From NCBI RefSeq assembly GCF_003667445.1, contig NZ_RCTF01000013.1:62001-126000 (forward strand): DNA of 64,000 nucleotides, given 5' to 3'. Numbering within the stretch: the first letter of the stretch is position 1; every line of letters begins with the position of its first letter. The DNA is from Xanthobacter tagetidis. Its GTDB lineage: Bacteria > Pseudomonadota > Alphaproteobacteria > Rhizobiales > Xanthobacteraceae. Of this stretch, positions 15,850 through 26,697 are shown in pieces. Both the position numbers and the translations under genes were made by a program. The notes under the pieces are model-generated. The model ran no database searches, had not been told where the DNA came from, and worked only from the letters and a program-made list of their open reading frames with translations.

Positions 15850-17217
15850 TCACATCACCTTTTCGATCACGCGCCCGACCTTGCCGATCAGCTCGTCCAC
15901 CTGCTCGTTGGAGATGATGAGCGGCGGGGTCATCACCACCGTGTCGCCGGCGGTGCGGATCATCACGCCTTCCTCGTGGAAGGCGCGCTCGATCGCCTCG
16001 TAGCCGCGCTGGCCGGGCAGGCCCTCGCGCGCCGGCAGGTCGATGCCGGCGGTGATGCCGACCGTGCGGATGTCCAGCACGCCGGGCTTGTCCTTCAGGC
16101 TCATCACCGCATCGGCCCAATAGGGCTCCAGCGCCTTCGCACGCGCGAACAGATCCTCGTCCCGGTAGAGGTCGAGGGTGGCGATCCCGGCGGCGCAGGC
16201 GAGCGGATGGGCGGAGTAGGTGTAGCCGTGGAACAGCTCCACCATATGCTCCGGCCCCTTCATGAAGGCATCGTGCACATGCTTGCGGGCGATCACGCCG
16301 CCCATCGGCACGGCGCCGGCGGTGATGCCCTTCGCGAACGTGATGAGGTCCGGCTGCACGCCGTACCGCTCGGCGGCGAAGGCGTGGCCGAGCCGGCCAT
16401 AGCCGGTGATGACCTCATCGAAGATCAGCAAAATGCCGTATTTGTCGCAGATTTCCCTAAGGCGCTTCAGATAGCCCTGGGGCGCCGGGATGACGCCGGT
16501 GGAGCCGGCCATGGGTTCGACGATCACCGCGGCGATGGTCGATGGATCGTGCAGGCCGACGATGCGCTCCAGTTCGTCGGCGAAATGCGCGCCGTATTCC
16601 GGCTCGCCCTTGGTGAAGGCTTGGTTCTTGCGGTCGTAGGTGGTGGGCAGATGGTCGACACCGGTCAGCATGGTCCCGAAGGTGCGCCGGTTTGCCACCA
16701 TGCCGCCGACGGAGATGCCGCCGAAGCCTACGCCGTGATAGCCGCGCTCGCGGCCGATCAGGCGGGTGCGCGAGCTGTTGCCGGTGGCATGATGGTACGC
16801 GATGGCCATCTTGAGCGCGGTATCCACCGCCTCGGAGCCGGAATTGCAGAAGAAGACGTGGTCGAGGTCGCCGGGCGCCAGCTCCGCGATGCGGCTCGCG
16901 AGCCGGAACGCGCCGGGATGACCGAACTGGAAGGTGGGGCCGAAGTCCAGTTCCCCCGCCGCCTTCTGGATGGCGGCGACGATCGGCGCGCGATTGTGGC
17001 CCGGATTGGTGCACCACAGGCCCGAGCAGCCGTCCAGGATCGCCCGGCCGTCCGGCGTGAAATAATGCATGTCCTTGGCGCTGGCGACGACCCGCGGCCG
17101 CTTCTTGAAGGCGCGGTTCGACGTGAACGGCATCCAGAACGCCTCGAGATCGTTCGGCGTCATCGGTCCGCCGGAATGCTCGCCCGCTCCGCCCAACGCC
17201 ATATCGTCCAATGCCAT
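15850..17217 (-). CDS. Class III omega-aminotransferase (beta-alanine:pyruvate type)
   Basis: The 455-residue PLP enzyme of fold type I transfers an omega-amino group to pyruvate or another oxoacid. Visible motifs are LWCTNPGHN, the PLP phosphate-contact FCNSGSEAVDTALKMA, YHGVGFGG, LIFDEVITGYGR (PLP-binding Asp) and the Schiff-base lysine in ITFAKGITAGAVPMGG. Family members use beta-alanine, taurine, polyamines or amines. AAGGAGAGG just upstream of the ATG supports this start. It is monocistronic and the precise amine donor cannot be read from sequence. Confidence 0.9.
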   Translation of the reverse strand: MALDDMALGGAGEHSGGPMTPNDLEAFWMPFTSNRAFKKRPRVVASAKDMHYFTPDGRAILDGCSGLWCTNPGHNRAPIVAAIQKAAGELDFGPTFQFGHPGAFRLASRIAELAPGDLDHVFFCNSGSEAVDTALKMAIAYHHATGNSSRTRLIGRERGYHGVGFGGISVGGMVANRRTFGTMLTGVDHLPTTYDRKNQAFTKGEPEYGAHFADELERIVGLHDPSTIAAVIVEPMAGSTGVIPAPQGYLKRLREICDKYGILLIFDEVITGYGRLGHAFAAERYGVQPDLITFAKGITAGAVPMGGVIARKHVHDAFMKGPEHMVELFHGYTYSAHPLACAAGIATLDLYRDEDLFARAKALEPYWADAVMSLKDKPGVLDIRTVGITAGIDLPAREGLPGQRGYEAIERAFHEEGVMIRTAGDTVVMTPPLIISNEQVDELIGKVGRVIEKVM

Positions 17218-17311
17218 GACACCTCTCCTTACCCGCCGGGGCTAATCGTGAACGCCCGCCGGCGCGCGGTGGGGCAAGCTAGCAGCGCCGCCGCCGCGAG
17301 GAAACCGCGCG

Positions 17312-19198
17312 GTGCGCAGACCCCGCCCCCTTGCCAGCATGACTGATCTGGCGGAAAACAGCATGACGATGGGGAAGATGGACCATATGGCCGCCTCTGG
17401 CGGTTCCGGATGTCCCGGCGAAGAGACCGCCGGCGGCATTCGCGCGCCGAATGCCGATGAGGTGCGCGGCGCTCTGGAGCGGGTGCTCGCTTCGGCGGAA
17501 CTGTCCGCATCGCCGCGCCTGTCCGCCTTCCTGCGTCATGTTGTCGAGACATCGCTCGACGGGCGCGCCGACGAGATCAAGGGCTATACCATCGCCGTTG
17601 AGGCGCTCGGCCGCGCTTCTTCCTTCGATCCCCAGACCGATCCCATCGTCCGTGTCGAGGCGACCCGCCTCAGGCGCGCGCTGGACCATTTCTATGCCGC
17701 CGCCGGAGCCAAGGAGCCGCTGCGCATCCTGATCCCGCGCGGCAGCTATGTGCCGAACTTCACCTGGCGCGAGACCGAGGCGGCAGCGGCGCCAGCCAAA
17801 CCCGAGAGCGCAAGCGAACCCGAGCCCGGCGCCCCGCCGGCACCGGGCGGCGCAACCGCGGCGCCGCGGCGCCGGGTGGCGATGGGCCTTGCGGCTGCGG
17901 CCCTGGCTTTGGCGATCATGGTCGCCGGCATCGAATGGATGTCCAGGCCGGGCGCCCCGCTGCGCGCCGACGACCAGCGCGTGATGCTTCCGGTGATGGA
18001 GGTCGCGGCTTTCGAGGCTGCCGGCGTCCAGCCGCCCGCCCGCGGCATCCTGCGCGCGTTCGAGGAGCGACTCGGCGACGCCTTGGCTCAGTTCGACTTC
18101 ATCACCGTGCGCGAAGCGACACCCGCCGAGATCGCGGCGCCGATCGCCTGCGGCAGCCGCGGCCGCTCGCGCTTCGGCCTGGGCACGGTGGCGGAAGGCC
18201 ATGCGGACGGAACATTCTCCCTGCTGCTGCGTGTCACCGACCGCTGCGCGGGCGTCATCCTGTGGTCCCGCGCGGTCGAGGGATTGAGGACCGACGACGA
18301 CATCGCCGCCAGTGCCCGGCGCATGGTCCGCGCAGTATCCGGCGCACTCCTGGAGGCCCAGGGCGTGGTGACGTCGCGCGCGCTCTCCACCGTGCGCGCC
18401 GAGGCGCCTCAATCAGCCTATGGCTGCGTTGCGCGGGCCTTTGGGCTGCTCTCCCGCTCGGCCGGCGAAAATCCTGTCGCGGTGCGGGCATGCCTCGACG
18501 GCCTGACCCGGCAGCTGCCCGGCTTCGCCATGGGCCACGCGCTCAAGGCCATGGCCCTTCTGGACGAGGCCACCGGCGAATCGGGATATGATCCCACGCC
18601 CGGCCGCGCGGCGCAGATGCTGGCCTCGGCGGAACGCGCCGTGGAGCTTTCCCCCGCAAGCGCCTATGCGGCGCGCACCCTCGCTTTGGTCCAGGCCTTT
18701 CTCGGCGAGTATCGCGCCGCGGTGGATACCGGAACCCGCGCGCTCCAGCTCAACCCCCATGACGCGAACATCGCCGCCGGCGTCGGCATGGTCTACATCG
18801 CCGCCGGGCGCGTGGCGGAGGGCGAGGACCTGCTCGCGAACGCCGAAGCCGACGGCGCCCAGGCCGGGCCGCTCAAGGACACTTATCTCGCCCTCGCCGC
18901 CTTCCTGCGCGCCGACGAAGCCACCGCCTTGGCGCTGCTGCCCCAGCTGGAGCTGCATCCGAGCCTGGAGAACGCCCTCGCTCTGGCGCTCGCCCTCAAC
19001 GCGGTGCATCGCCCCGGCGAAGAGCGCCGAGCGGTTGCCGCGCTGGCCAACGATGTCGCCGGCGGCGCCGATACCATTCGCCGCATGGTCCATCGCCTGC
19101 TGCCGGCGCCCGACCTCGCCGACCGCGCCATCGCCGCGCTCGAGGCGGCCGGCCTCGGCCAGCGCGCCGCCATGACCCAGCCGCGACAGGGCGGCTGA
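17312..19198 (+). CDS. Membrane protein with N-terminal winged-helix-like domain and TPR region
   Basis: The 628-residue protein has a conserved N-terminal block (residues about 48-150: ASPRLSAFLRHVVETSLDGRADEIKGY, FDPQTDPIVRVEATRLRRAL, IPRGSYVPNF) often found in rhizobial proteins annotated as adenylate cyclase-like or TPR proteins. An Ala/Pro-rich linker leads to one transmembrane helix (about 188-210), then a helical part with TPR-like repeats (SPASAYAARTLALVQAFLGEY; NPHDANIAAGVGMVYIAAGR). The N-terminal block may bind DNA or a partner, making a membrane-tethered regulator plausible. No cyclase catalytic domain is present. Start GTG 17312 has GAGGAA upstream; ATG 17339 is an alternative. 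Confidence 0.7.
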   Translation: MRRPRPLASMTDLAENSMTMGKMDHMAASGGSGCPGEETAGGIRAPNADEVRGALERVLASAELSASPRLSAFLRHVVETSLDGRADEIKGYTIAVEALGRASSFDPQTDPIVRVEATRLRRALDHFYAAAGAKEPLRILIPRGSYVPNFTWRETEAAAAPAKPESASEPEPGAPPAPGGATAAPRRRVAMGLAAAALALAIMVAGIEWMSRPGAPLRADDQRVMLPVMEVAAFEAAGVQPPARGILRAFEERLGDALAQFDFITVREATPAEIAAPIACGSRGRSRFGLGTVAEGHADGTFSLLLRVTDRCAGVILWSRAVEGLRTDDDIAASARRMVRAVSGALLEAQGVVTSRALSTVRAEAPQSAYGCVARAFGLLSRSAGENPVAVRACLDGLTRQLPGFAMGHALKAMALLDEATGESGYDPTPGRAAQMLASAERAVELSPASAYAARTLALVQAFLGEYRAAVDTGTRALQLNPHDANIAAGVGMVYIAAGRVAEGEDLLANAEADGAQAGPLKDTYLALAAFLRADEATALALLPQLELHPSLENALALALALNAVHRPGEERRAVAALANDVAGGADTIRRMVHRLLPAPDLADRAIAALEAAGLGQRAAMTQPRQGG

Positions 19199-19359
19199 GG
19201 CCCAAGGCCACCGATGGGACCCGCTGCCGCTCGCGCCGAGCGCCGGCGCCGAAAGTGACGAAATCCGGCCGGATTGGTGTTTTTCCGGAGGTAGGAAAAT
19301 CTTTCTTTACCTTGCTCCCGCACGATCCTCCCGACGCCTTCCTACCGTCGATCGAGGTC

Positions 19360-20757
19360 ATGCTGCACTCCCCAGAAGCCGCCAACGCGCCGGTCCTCGT
19401 CTGTGATCCCGATCCTGCCGTCCGCCGCCTTCTGCGCGCGGCTCTCGGACGCCGGGACAGGCTGAACATGATGGAGGCGGAGGCGCTCGAATCCGCCTAT
19501 GCGCTCGCGCCCCATTGCGTGTCCGCGGTGGTCGCGGTCGGCCCGGGCGGCGAGAGCGCCGTCACCCGCCTTCGCTCCGCCGGCCTGAAAGGCGCGCTCA
19601 TCGCCACGCTCGGCCAGGGCTCGGTCGCAAGCGCCGTCGCCTGCATGCGCGCCGGCGCCGACGACGTGGTGCTGAAGCCGCTCCGCGCGGAGGACGTGGT
19701 CGAGCGCCTGCTCCAGGGCGAGCCGGCGCGGGTGGAGCGGCGGCGCTCCAGCCGCGAGAACGACCGCCCCGCTCCGGCCACCAGCACCACCGATTTCTGC
19801 GGCTTCCTCGGCCGCTCCCCGCCCATGCGCGGGCTCTATGAGCGGATCCAGCGCGTGGCCGCGTCCGCCGCGCCGGTGTTCGTCACCGGCGAGAGCGGCA
19901 CGGGCAAGGACCTGTGCGCGCAGGCGGTGCATGCCCGCTCGCCGCGCCATGCCGGACCGTTCGTGGCCCTCAATTGCAGCGCGATCCCCCGCGAACTGAT
20001 GGAAAGCGAGGTGTTCGGCCATGTGCGCGGCGCCTTTACCGGCGCCATCGCCGACCGCGCCGGTGCCGCGGAGGCCGCGGACGGGGGCACGCTGTTCCTG
20101 GACGAGATCGGCGAGATGGACCTTGCTTTGCAGGCCAAGCTGCTGCGCTTTCTCCAGGACGGCAAGGTGCGGCGCGTCGGCGAGGGGCGCGAGCGGCAGG
20201 TGGACGTGCGCATCGTCTGCGCCACCAACCGCGATCCCGTGGAGGAGGTGCGCGCCGGCCGCCTGCGGGAAGACCTGTTCTACCGTCTCCATGTGCTGGA
20301 GCTGAGCATGCCGCCCCTGCGCGAGCGCGGCGACGACGTGATGCTGCTGGCCGAGACCTTTCTCGCCCGGTTCGCCGGAGAGGAGCACCGCCCCATGCCG
20401 CGCATCGGCCCGGATGCCGCGCGGGTGCTCCAGATCCGCTCGTGGCGCGGCAATGTGCGCGAGCTGCAGAACCTCATGCGGCGCATCGTCGTGCTCGCGG
20501 ATGGGCCGAACGTCCCCATCCACCTTGCGCTTGAGGGCGCCGGCGCGGACGAGATCGCCCGCTTCGGCTCCAACGCCGTGAATGTGGTGCCGCTACCGGT
20601 CGAGGCCGCCTCGGTGGAACCGTTGGCGCTCACCGAGCGCCGCGCCATCGAGCGCGCCATCGCCACGTTCGGCGGAAACGTCGCCGCCGCAGCCGCCGCG
20701 CTCGAACTCAGCCCTTCGACGCTCTACCGCAAGCGCCTCGCCTGGCAGTGCGCGTGA
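19360..20757 (+). CDS. Sigma-54-dependent activator with degenerate receiver domain
   Basis: A NtrC/FlbD-type regulator of about 465 residues. The N-terminal CheY-like domain (VLVCDPDPAVRRLLRAAL to VLKPLRAEDV) keeps the conserved Lys, but the phospho-acceptor Asp position reads SAVVAVGPGG, so it lacks the usual phosphorylation site. The AAA+ domain has Walker A GESGTGKD (177-184), the RpoN-contact GAFTGA (224-229), Walker B GGTLFLDEIGEMD and an RxDLFYRL sensor region. A Fis-type HTH (NVAAAAAALELSPSTLYRKRL) ends the protein. I placed the start at ATG 19360, after GAGG; a GTG at 19255 would add 35 unconserved residues. Regulated genes are unknown. Confidence 0.88.
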   Translation: MLHSPEAANAPVLVCDPDPAVRRLLRAALGRRDRLNMMEAEALESAYALAPHCVSAVVAVGPGGESAVTRLRSAGLKGALIATLGQGSVASAVACMRAGADDVVLKPLRAEDVVERLLQGEPARVERRRSSRENDRPAPATSTTDFCGFLGRSPPMRGLYERIQRVAASAAPVFVTGESGTGKDLCAQAVHARSPRHAGPFVALNCSAIPRELMESEVFGHVRGAFTGAIADRAGAAEAADGGTLFLDEIGEMDLALQAKLLRFLQDGKVRRVGEGRERQVDVRIVCATNRDPVEEVRAGRLREDLFYRLHVLELSMPPLRERGDDVMLLAETFLARFAGEEHRPMPRIGPDAARVLQIRSWRGNVRELQNLMRRIVVLADGPNVPIHLALEGAGADEIARFGSNAVNVVPLPVEAASVEPLALTERRAIERAIATFGGNVAAAAAALELSPSTLYRKRLAWQCA

Positions 20758-20795
20758 GCGCGGGCGGCGGCGTCCGCCGTCGCTGGAACCCGCGC
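20758..20795. terminator. GC-rich hairpin between convergent genes
   Basis: GCGCGGG (20758-20764) pairs with CCCGCGC (20789-20795), with an inner CGGCGG/CCGCCG helix. It sits between the activator gene and hslU and probably terminates both. There is no T run. Confidence 0.45.
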
Positions 20796-20846
20796 CAGTC
20801 GGCTTGACTCCCAAGCGGACCGGGCATCGCGTCCTCGTTCTCGGGG

Positions 20847-22150
<1,304 letters not shown>

Positions 22151-22154
<4 letters not shown>

Positions 22155-22633
22155 GGAGTGCGTACCATCAGGAGGGCGGGACCGTCGGGGGTAACGATCT
22201 CGCGGTCAGGGGTGAAGCCGGCTTTTTCATAGGCGCGGATGGCCCTCGCATTGTCGGGGCGGGGATCGACCACGATGCGCGGCGTGCCGGCGCGTTCCAG
22301 GCCAGAGCAGAAGGCATCCATGAAGGCGGGCCCGTGGCCGCGCCCCAGCATGCCGGGATCGCCGATGAACTGGTCGAGCCCGCGCGTGCCCTCGGGCTGG
22401 GGACCGAACGCCGTGTGCCAGTCGCCCAGCCGGTAGCATTGGAGATAGGCGAAGGGCCGGCCGTCTTGGGAGACAATGAACTGCCCCATGTCGGGATGAT
22501 GGAGGTCGCCGCTGACGAATTCGAACGCCTCGGCGTCGTGCCACCACGCAGCCACGTGCGGCGCCGCGAGCCACGAGGCCACCAGCGGCAGGTGCTGCGG
22601 CGTCATGCCGGCGAAGGCGTAGCGCTGCCCCAC
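22151..22633 (-). CDS. GNAT family N-acetyltransferase within the hslVU operon
   Basis: A 160-residue acetyltransferase with the aminoglycoside-6'-acetyltransferase-like pattern: [48 protein letters not shown] (acetyl-CoA pyrophosphate loop) and [21 protein letters not shown]. The start is GTG, 3 bp after the hslV stop; the end overlaps hslU by 4 bp. Its conserved position in rhizobial-type genomes suggests a housekeeping acyltransferase role rather than drug resistance. The substrate is unknown. Confidence 0.88.
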
Positions 22634-22636
22634 CGC

Positions 22637-23188
22637 TCACATCCCCCCGATGGTCTCGATGACGATGTTGCGGTTGGTGTAGACGCAGATGTCCGCGGCG
22701 ATCTCCAGGGAGCGCCGGACGATCGCCTCCGGGTCCTCCTCCCGGTCGAGCAGCGCGCGGGCGGCGGCGAGCGCGAAGCCGCCGCCGGAGCCGATGCCGG
22801 CGACGCCCTGCTCCGGCTCCAGCACGTCGCCGGTGCCCGTGAGCACCAGGGAGATGGAGGCGTCGGCCACGATCATCATGGCCTCCAGGCGCCGCAGATA
22901 GCGGTCGGTGCGCCAGTCCTTGGCGAGTTCGACGGCGGCGCGCTGAAGCTGGCCGGGATACTGCTCCAGCTTGGCTTCGAGCCGCTCGAACAGCGTGAAG
23001 GCATCGGCCGTCGCCCCGGCGAAGCCGCCGATCACGTCGCCGCGCCCCAGGCGGCGCACCTTGCGGGCGTTGGACTTCAGCACCGTCTGGCCGAGCGTCA
23101 CCTGCCCGTCGCCGGCGATGGCGACGCGGTTGCCCTTGCGCACCGAGACGATGGTCGTGCCGTAGATGGTATCCGGGGAATGCTGCAT
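22637..23188 (-). CDS. hslV: HslV, peptidase subunit of the HslUV protease
   Basis: The 183-residue N-terminal threonine hydrolase forms double hexamers with HslU. The mature protein starts at the catalytic Thr in [11 protein letters not shown], meaning a short N-terminal propeptide is removed. [26 protein letters not shown] and [16 protein letters not shown] are family signatures. It is first in the operon, with GGAG before the ATG. Confidence 0.97.
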   Translation of the reverse strand: MQHSPDTIYGTTIVSVRKGNRVAIAGDGQVTLGQTVLKSNARKVRRLGRGDVIGGFAGATADAFTLFERLEAKLEQYPGQLQRAAVELAKDWRTDRYLRRLEAMMIVADASISLVLTGTGDVLEPEQGVAGIGSGGGFALAAARALLDREEDPEAIVRRSLEIAADICVYTNRNIVIETIGGM

Positions 23189-23284
23189 GAAAGGCTCCGC
23201 TCAGAGCCTTACTTATGCCCTTCCGTCCGGGACGCAACGGCCTCGATCAAACGCCCGCAGGGATGCCCGCCGTCCGGAGCCCGC

Positions 23285-24076
23285 TCACCGGGCGGTGAGG
23301 AACGCGCGCACGACGGTGGCGAAATTCTGCGGCGCCTCCACCATGGGACAATGGCCGCTGTCGATGATCTCGTCGATCTGCGCGCCTGGGATCGCCTCCG
23401 CCACCTCCCGCACCATGGCGGGAGAGAAGAGGCGGTCGTCATCGGTATAGATCACATAGGTCGGCGCCTTGATGTCGCCGATGCGCTTCAGCCCGTCATA
23501 GGCGACGCAGGCGTCGAGCTGCCGCAGGAAGGCGTCCTTCTCCTGGTAGAGCCCGGCGTCGAGCGACTGCTGCACGGCGGCGAACAGCGGCACCGTCTTC
23601 AGCATCCGCATGCCGATGACGAACGTGGTGAGCGCCGCGCCGAATGTCAGCTCGTTGTCGAGCTGGAGCCGCAGCTCCTTCAGCAGGCGCATGATCTCGG
23701 TGGTGTAGAGGTCATTGCGGGCGATGGTGTTGGTGAGCACCAGCCGGTCCACCTTCTCGGGCGCCATCAGCGCCAATTCCTGGGCGATCATGCCGCCCAG
23801 CGAATGGCCCATGACGTGGGCCTTCTGGAATCCGGAGGCCGCGAGCACCGCCAGCGCGTCGCCCGCCATGTCAGCCACGGCATAGGGCGCCTTCGCCCGC
23901 GCGCTCTTGCCGATGTCGCGGTTGTCGAACTCGATCAGGGTGAAGCCCGAGAGCAGCGGCCGGGTCAGCGCCCAGAACGAGCGTTCCGCCGACAGGCCGG
24001 AGATGATGAGCAGCGGCGGCCCCTCCCCGCTCACCGAATAGTCGATCGTCAGTCCGTCGCGGGTGATGGTCGGCAT
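23285..24076 (-). CDS. Alpha/beta hydrolase
   Basis: The 263-residue alpha/beta hydrolase fold enzyme has the oxyanion-hole region LLIISGLSAERSFW and a nucleophile elbow GHSLGG (Ser). The acid lies in YVIYTDDDRLFSP and the catalytic His in DSGHCPMVEAP. Sequence style resembles 3-oxoadipate enol-lactonase and related esterases, but no beta-ketoadipate genes are nearby, so the substrate stays open. It lies 96 bp from hslV on the same strand and is divergent from hisB. Confidence 0.88.
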   Translation of the reverse strand: MPTITRDGLTIDYSVSGEGPPLLIISGLSAERSFWALTRPLLSGFTLIEFDNRDIGKSARAKAPYAVADMAGDALAVLAASGFQKAHVMGHSLGGMIAQELALMAPEKVDRLVLTNTIARNDLYTTEIMRLLKELRLQLDNELTFGAALTTFVIGMRMLKTVPLFAAVQQSLDAGLYQEKDAFLRQLDACVAYDGLKRIGDIKAPTYVIYTDDDRLFSPAMVREVAEAIPGAQIDEIIDSGHCPMVEAPQNFATVVRAFLTAR

Positions 24077-24229
24077 TCGCTCCTCCAGGTCCGGGCCTCT
24101 GCGCTCAAGCCTATGGCACAGGGCGCGCGACGGGGCGAGGGCCGGGAGCGGGCGCGTAAACCGTCATGTCTTCGCCATATGGCGTTGCAGCACCGTTGCT
24201 GCTAGAACCCGCGGCCTTGGAGGAATTCC

Positions 24230-24823
24230 ATGCGCACGGCCCAGATCGCCCGCGAGACCAAGGAGACGAAGATCGCCCTTACCGTCGACCTCGACGGCAA
24301 GGGGCGCTCGGATATTGCCACCGGCATCGGCTTCTTCGACCACATGCTGGACCTGCTGGCGCGGCACGCCCGCTTCGACCTGACGGTGAAGGCGGACGGC
24401 GATCTCCATGTGGACTTCCACCACACCACGGAAGACGTGGGCATCGCGCTCGGCCAGGCGTTCCGCAAGGCGCTCGGCGACATGCGCGGCATCACGCGCT
24501 ACGCCGACGTGCTGATGCCCATGGACGAGACGCTGACGCGCGTCGCCATCGACATTTCCGGCCGGCCGTTCCTGGTGTTCCGCACCGAGTTCCCGGCGCA
24601 GAAGATCGGCGAGTTCGACACCGAATTGGTGCGCGAGTTCTTCCAGGCCTTCGCGTCGAACGCGGGCGTGACGCTGCACGTGGAGACGCTCTACGGCATC
24701 AACGCCCACCACATCGCCGAAAGCTGCTTCAAGGGCCTCGCCCGCGTGCTGCGCCAGGCGGTGGCCATCGACCCCTCGGCGGCGGGCGAGGTGCCCTCCA
24801 CCAAGGGCACCCTCGGAACCTAG
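24230..24823 (+). CDS. hisB: Imidazoleglycerol-phosphate dehydratase
   Basis: The 197-residue monofunctional enzyme catalyses the sixth step of histidine synthesis. Mn-binding histidine motifs are visible ([43 protein letters not shown]). GGAGG sits before the ATG. It opens the his operon and is followed after 9 bp by a DUF2628 gene. Confidence 0.98.
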   Translation: MRTAQIARETKETKIALTVDLDGKGRSDIATGIGFFDHMLDLLARHARFDLTVKADGDLHVDFHHTTEDVGIALGQAFRKALGDMRGITRYADVLMPMDETLTRVAIDISGRPFLVFRTEFPAQKIGEFDTELVREFFQAFASNAGVTLHVETLYGINAHHIAESCFKGLARVLRQAVAIDPSAAGEVPSTKGTLGT

Positions 24824-24832
24824 GAGCCGCAC

Positions 24833-25321
24833 ATGGCCACCTGGAGCGTGCTGTCCCGCGTCGAGCCCGGCGAGAGCGCCGAGGCGTCGGCCGAGCGCGT
24901 CGCCTTCGTGCGGGAGAAATTCTCCTTCGCGGCGCTGTTCCTCGCCCCGTTCGTGCTGCTGCGCTACCGGCTGTGGCTGCCGCTGCTCGCTTATGTGGCG
25001 GTGGCAGGCCTGCTCGGCTTCGTCACCGCCATGGCCGGCATCGCCGGTCCCGTCGGCCTCGTGGTGATGGCCGGCTTCAACCTGCTGCTGGGCTTCGAAC
25101 TGCCGGCGCTCCGGGTACGCAAGCTTGCGCGACGCGGCTTCGCCGAGGAGGGCGTCGTCGTGGCCCGCGACCGGGCCGAGGCGGAACGGCGCTTCTTTTC
25201 GGACTGGACCGCCCGGCAGCCGGAGCGCCCGCGCCCGGCAGCGTTCGTTCCCTCCGAGCCGCCGCGCCATGCGGGCGGCCCCGGCATCATCGGCAGCTTC
25301 CCGGGGGCCTCCGCCCCATGA
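24833..25321 (+). CDS. DUF2628 domain membrane protein in the his operon
   Basis: A 162-residue protein whose N-terminal half carries DUF2628: [24 protein letters not shown], then two or three hydrophobic segments up to about residue 90. The C-terminal half is a Pro/Arg-rich tail ([15 protein letters not shown]). Its stop overlaps the hisH start by 4 bp. It is frequent between hisB and hisH in Rhizobiales, but its relation to histidine synthesis is unknown. Confidence 0.85.
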   Translation: MATWSVLSRVEPGESAEASAERVAFVREKFSFAALFLAPFVLLRYRLWLPLLAYVAVAGLLGFVTAMAGIAGPVGLVVMAGFNLLLGFELPALRVRKLARRGFAEEGVVVARDRAEAERRFFSDWTARQPERPRPAAFVPSEPPRHAGGPGIIGSFPGASAP

Positions 25322-25968
25322 CCGTCGCCGTCGTCGACTACAATTCCGGCAACCTGCACTCCGCCGCCAAGGCCATCGAGCGCGCGGCGCGCGAGGCGGG
25401 ACGCGAGCAGCCGGTGGTCGTGACGTCCGATCCGGAGGTGGTGCGTCGTGCCGACCGCATCGTCCTGCCGGGCGTCGGCGCCTTCGCCGACTGCCGCGCC
25501 GGCCTTGATGCGGTGCCCGGCATGGTGGAGGCCATGACCGAGGCGGTGAAGGAGAAGGGCCGCCCTTTCCTCGGCATCTGCGTCGGCCTCCAATTGCTGG
25601 CCGAGCGCGGGCTGGAGCACGGCGTCACGGACGGCCTCGGCTGGATCCGCGGCGAGGTGGACCGCATCGCCCCCGCCGATCCCGCCCTCAAGATCCCGCA
25701 CATGGGCTGGAACACGCTGCAGATTTCGCGCGAGCACCCGCTCCTGGCGCAGGTGCCGTCCGGCGAAAGCGGGCTGCACGCTTATTTCGTCCATTCCTAC
25801 CACCTGAAGCCGGCCGACGGCCTCGACCTCGTCGCCACCACCGACTATGGCGGCACCATCACCGCCGTGGTGGCGAAGGACAACGTGGCCGGCACCCAGT
25901 TCCATCCCGAGAAGAGCCAGACCCTCGGCCTCGCGCTCCTCGCCAATTTCCTGAAGTGGTATCCGTGA
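25318..25968 (+). CDS. hisH: Imidazole glycerol phosphate synthase, glutaminase subunit
   Basis: The 216-residue class I amidotransferase supplies ammonia to HisF. It has [19 protein letters not shown] at the start, the nucleophile Cys in [10 protein letters not shown], and the His-Glu pair in QFHPEKSQ. The start overlaps the DUF2628 stop and the end overlaps hisA (GTGA). Confidence 0.98.
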   Translation: MTVAVVDYNSGNLHSAAKAIERAAREAGREQPVVVTSDPEVVRRADRIVLPGVGAFADCRAGLDAVPGMVEAMTEAVKEKGRPFLGICVGLQLLAERGLEHGVTDGLGWIRGEVDRIAPADPALKIPHMGWNTLQISREHPLLAQVPSGESGLHAYFVHSYHLKPADGLDLVATTDYGGTITAVVAKDNVAGTQFHPEKSQTLGLALLANFLKWYP

Positions 25969-26693
25969 TCCTGTATCCCGCCATCGACCTGAAGGACGGC
26001 CTCGCCGTGCGCCTGGAGCAGGGCGACATGGCGCGCGCGACCGTGTTCAACCGCGATCCCGCCGCCCAGGCCGCCGAGTTCGAAACCCTCGGCTTCCGCT
26101 ATCTGCACCTCGTAGACCTCGACGGCGCCTTCGCTGGCAAGCCGGTGAACGCGGCGGCGGTGGAGCGGATTCTGGAGACCGTCTCCATTCCGGTGCAGCT
26201 TGGCGGCGGCATCCGCGACCTCGCGACCGTCGAGGCCTGGCTGGAGAAGGGCGTCACCCGCGTCATCCTCGGCACCGCGGCGGTGCGCGACCCGGACTTC
26301 GTGAAGGCGGCCGCCAAGGCCCATCCCGGCCGGGTGGCGGTGGGCCTCGACGCCCGCGACGGCTTCGTGGCGGTGGAAGGCTGGGCGGAGACCTCCAAGC
26401 TCTCGGCGGTGGAGATCGCCAAGCGCTTCGAGGATGCCGGCGTGTCCGCCATCATCTACACCGACATCGCCCGCGACGGCCTGCTGAAGGGCCTCAACAT
26501 CGACGCCACCGTGGCGCTCGCCGAGGCGGTAGCGCTGCCGGTGATCGCCTCGGGCGGGCTCGCCTCGATCGCGGACATCGAGGCGCTGCTGGAGCCCGCC
26601 GCCGCCAAGGTCGCCGGCGCGATCACTGGACGGGCGCTCTATGACGGCCGGCTCGATGCCCGCGAGGCGCTGGCTCTGGTGGCGGGACGGTAG
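25965..26693 (+). CDS. hisA: Phosphoribosylformimino-5-aminoimidazole carboxamide ribotide isomerase
   Basis: The 242-residue (beta/alpha)8 isomerase carries the typical AIDLKDG N terminus with catalytic Asp, [17 protein letters not shown] and [11 protein letters not shown] with the second catalytic Asp. The GTG at 25965 overlapping the hisH stop (GTGA) is preferred over GTG 25956. Confidence 0.97.
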   Translation: MILYPAIDLKDGLAVRLEQGDMARATVFNRDPAAQAAEFETLGFRYLHLVDLDGAFAGKPVNAAAVERILETVSIPVQLGGGIRDLATVEAWLEKGVTRVILGTAAVRDPDFVKAAAKAHPGRVAVGLDARDGFVAVEGWAETSKLSAVEIAKRFEDAGVSAIIYTDIARDGLLKGLNIDATVALAEAVALPVIASGGLASIADIEALLEPAAAKVAGAITGRALYDGRLDAREALALVAGR

Positions 26694-26697
26694 GGCC

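Noticed and set aside
19300..19320. TTGCTC sequence before the RpoN activator as a sigma-54 promoter
   Set aside because: The required GG 10 bases upstream of GC is absent.
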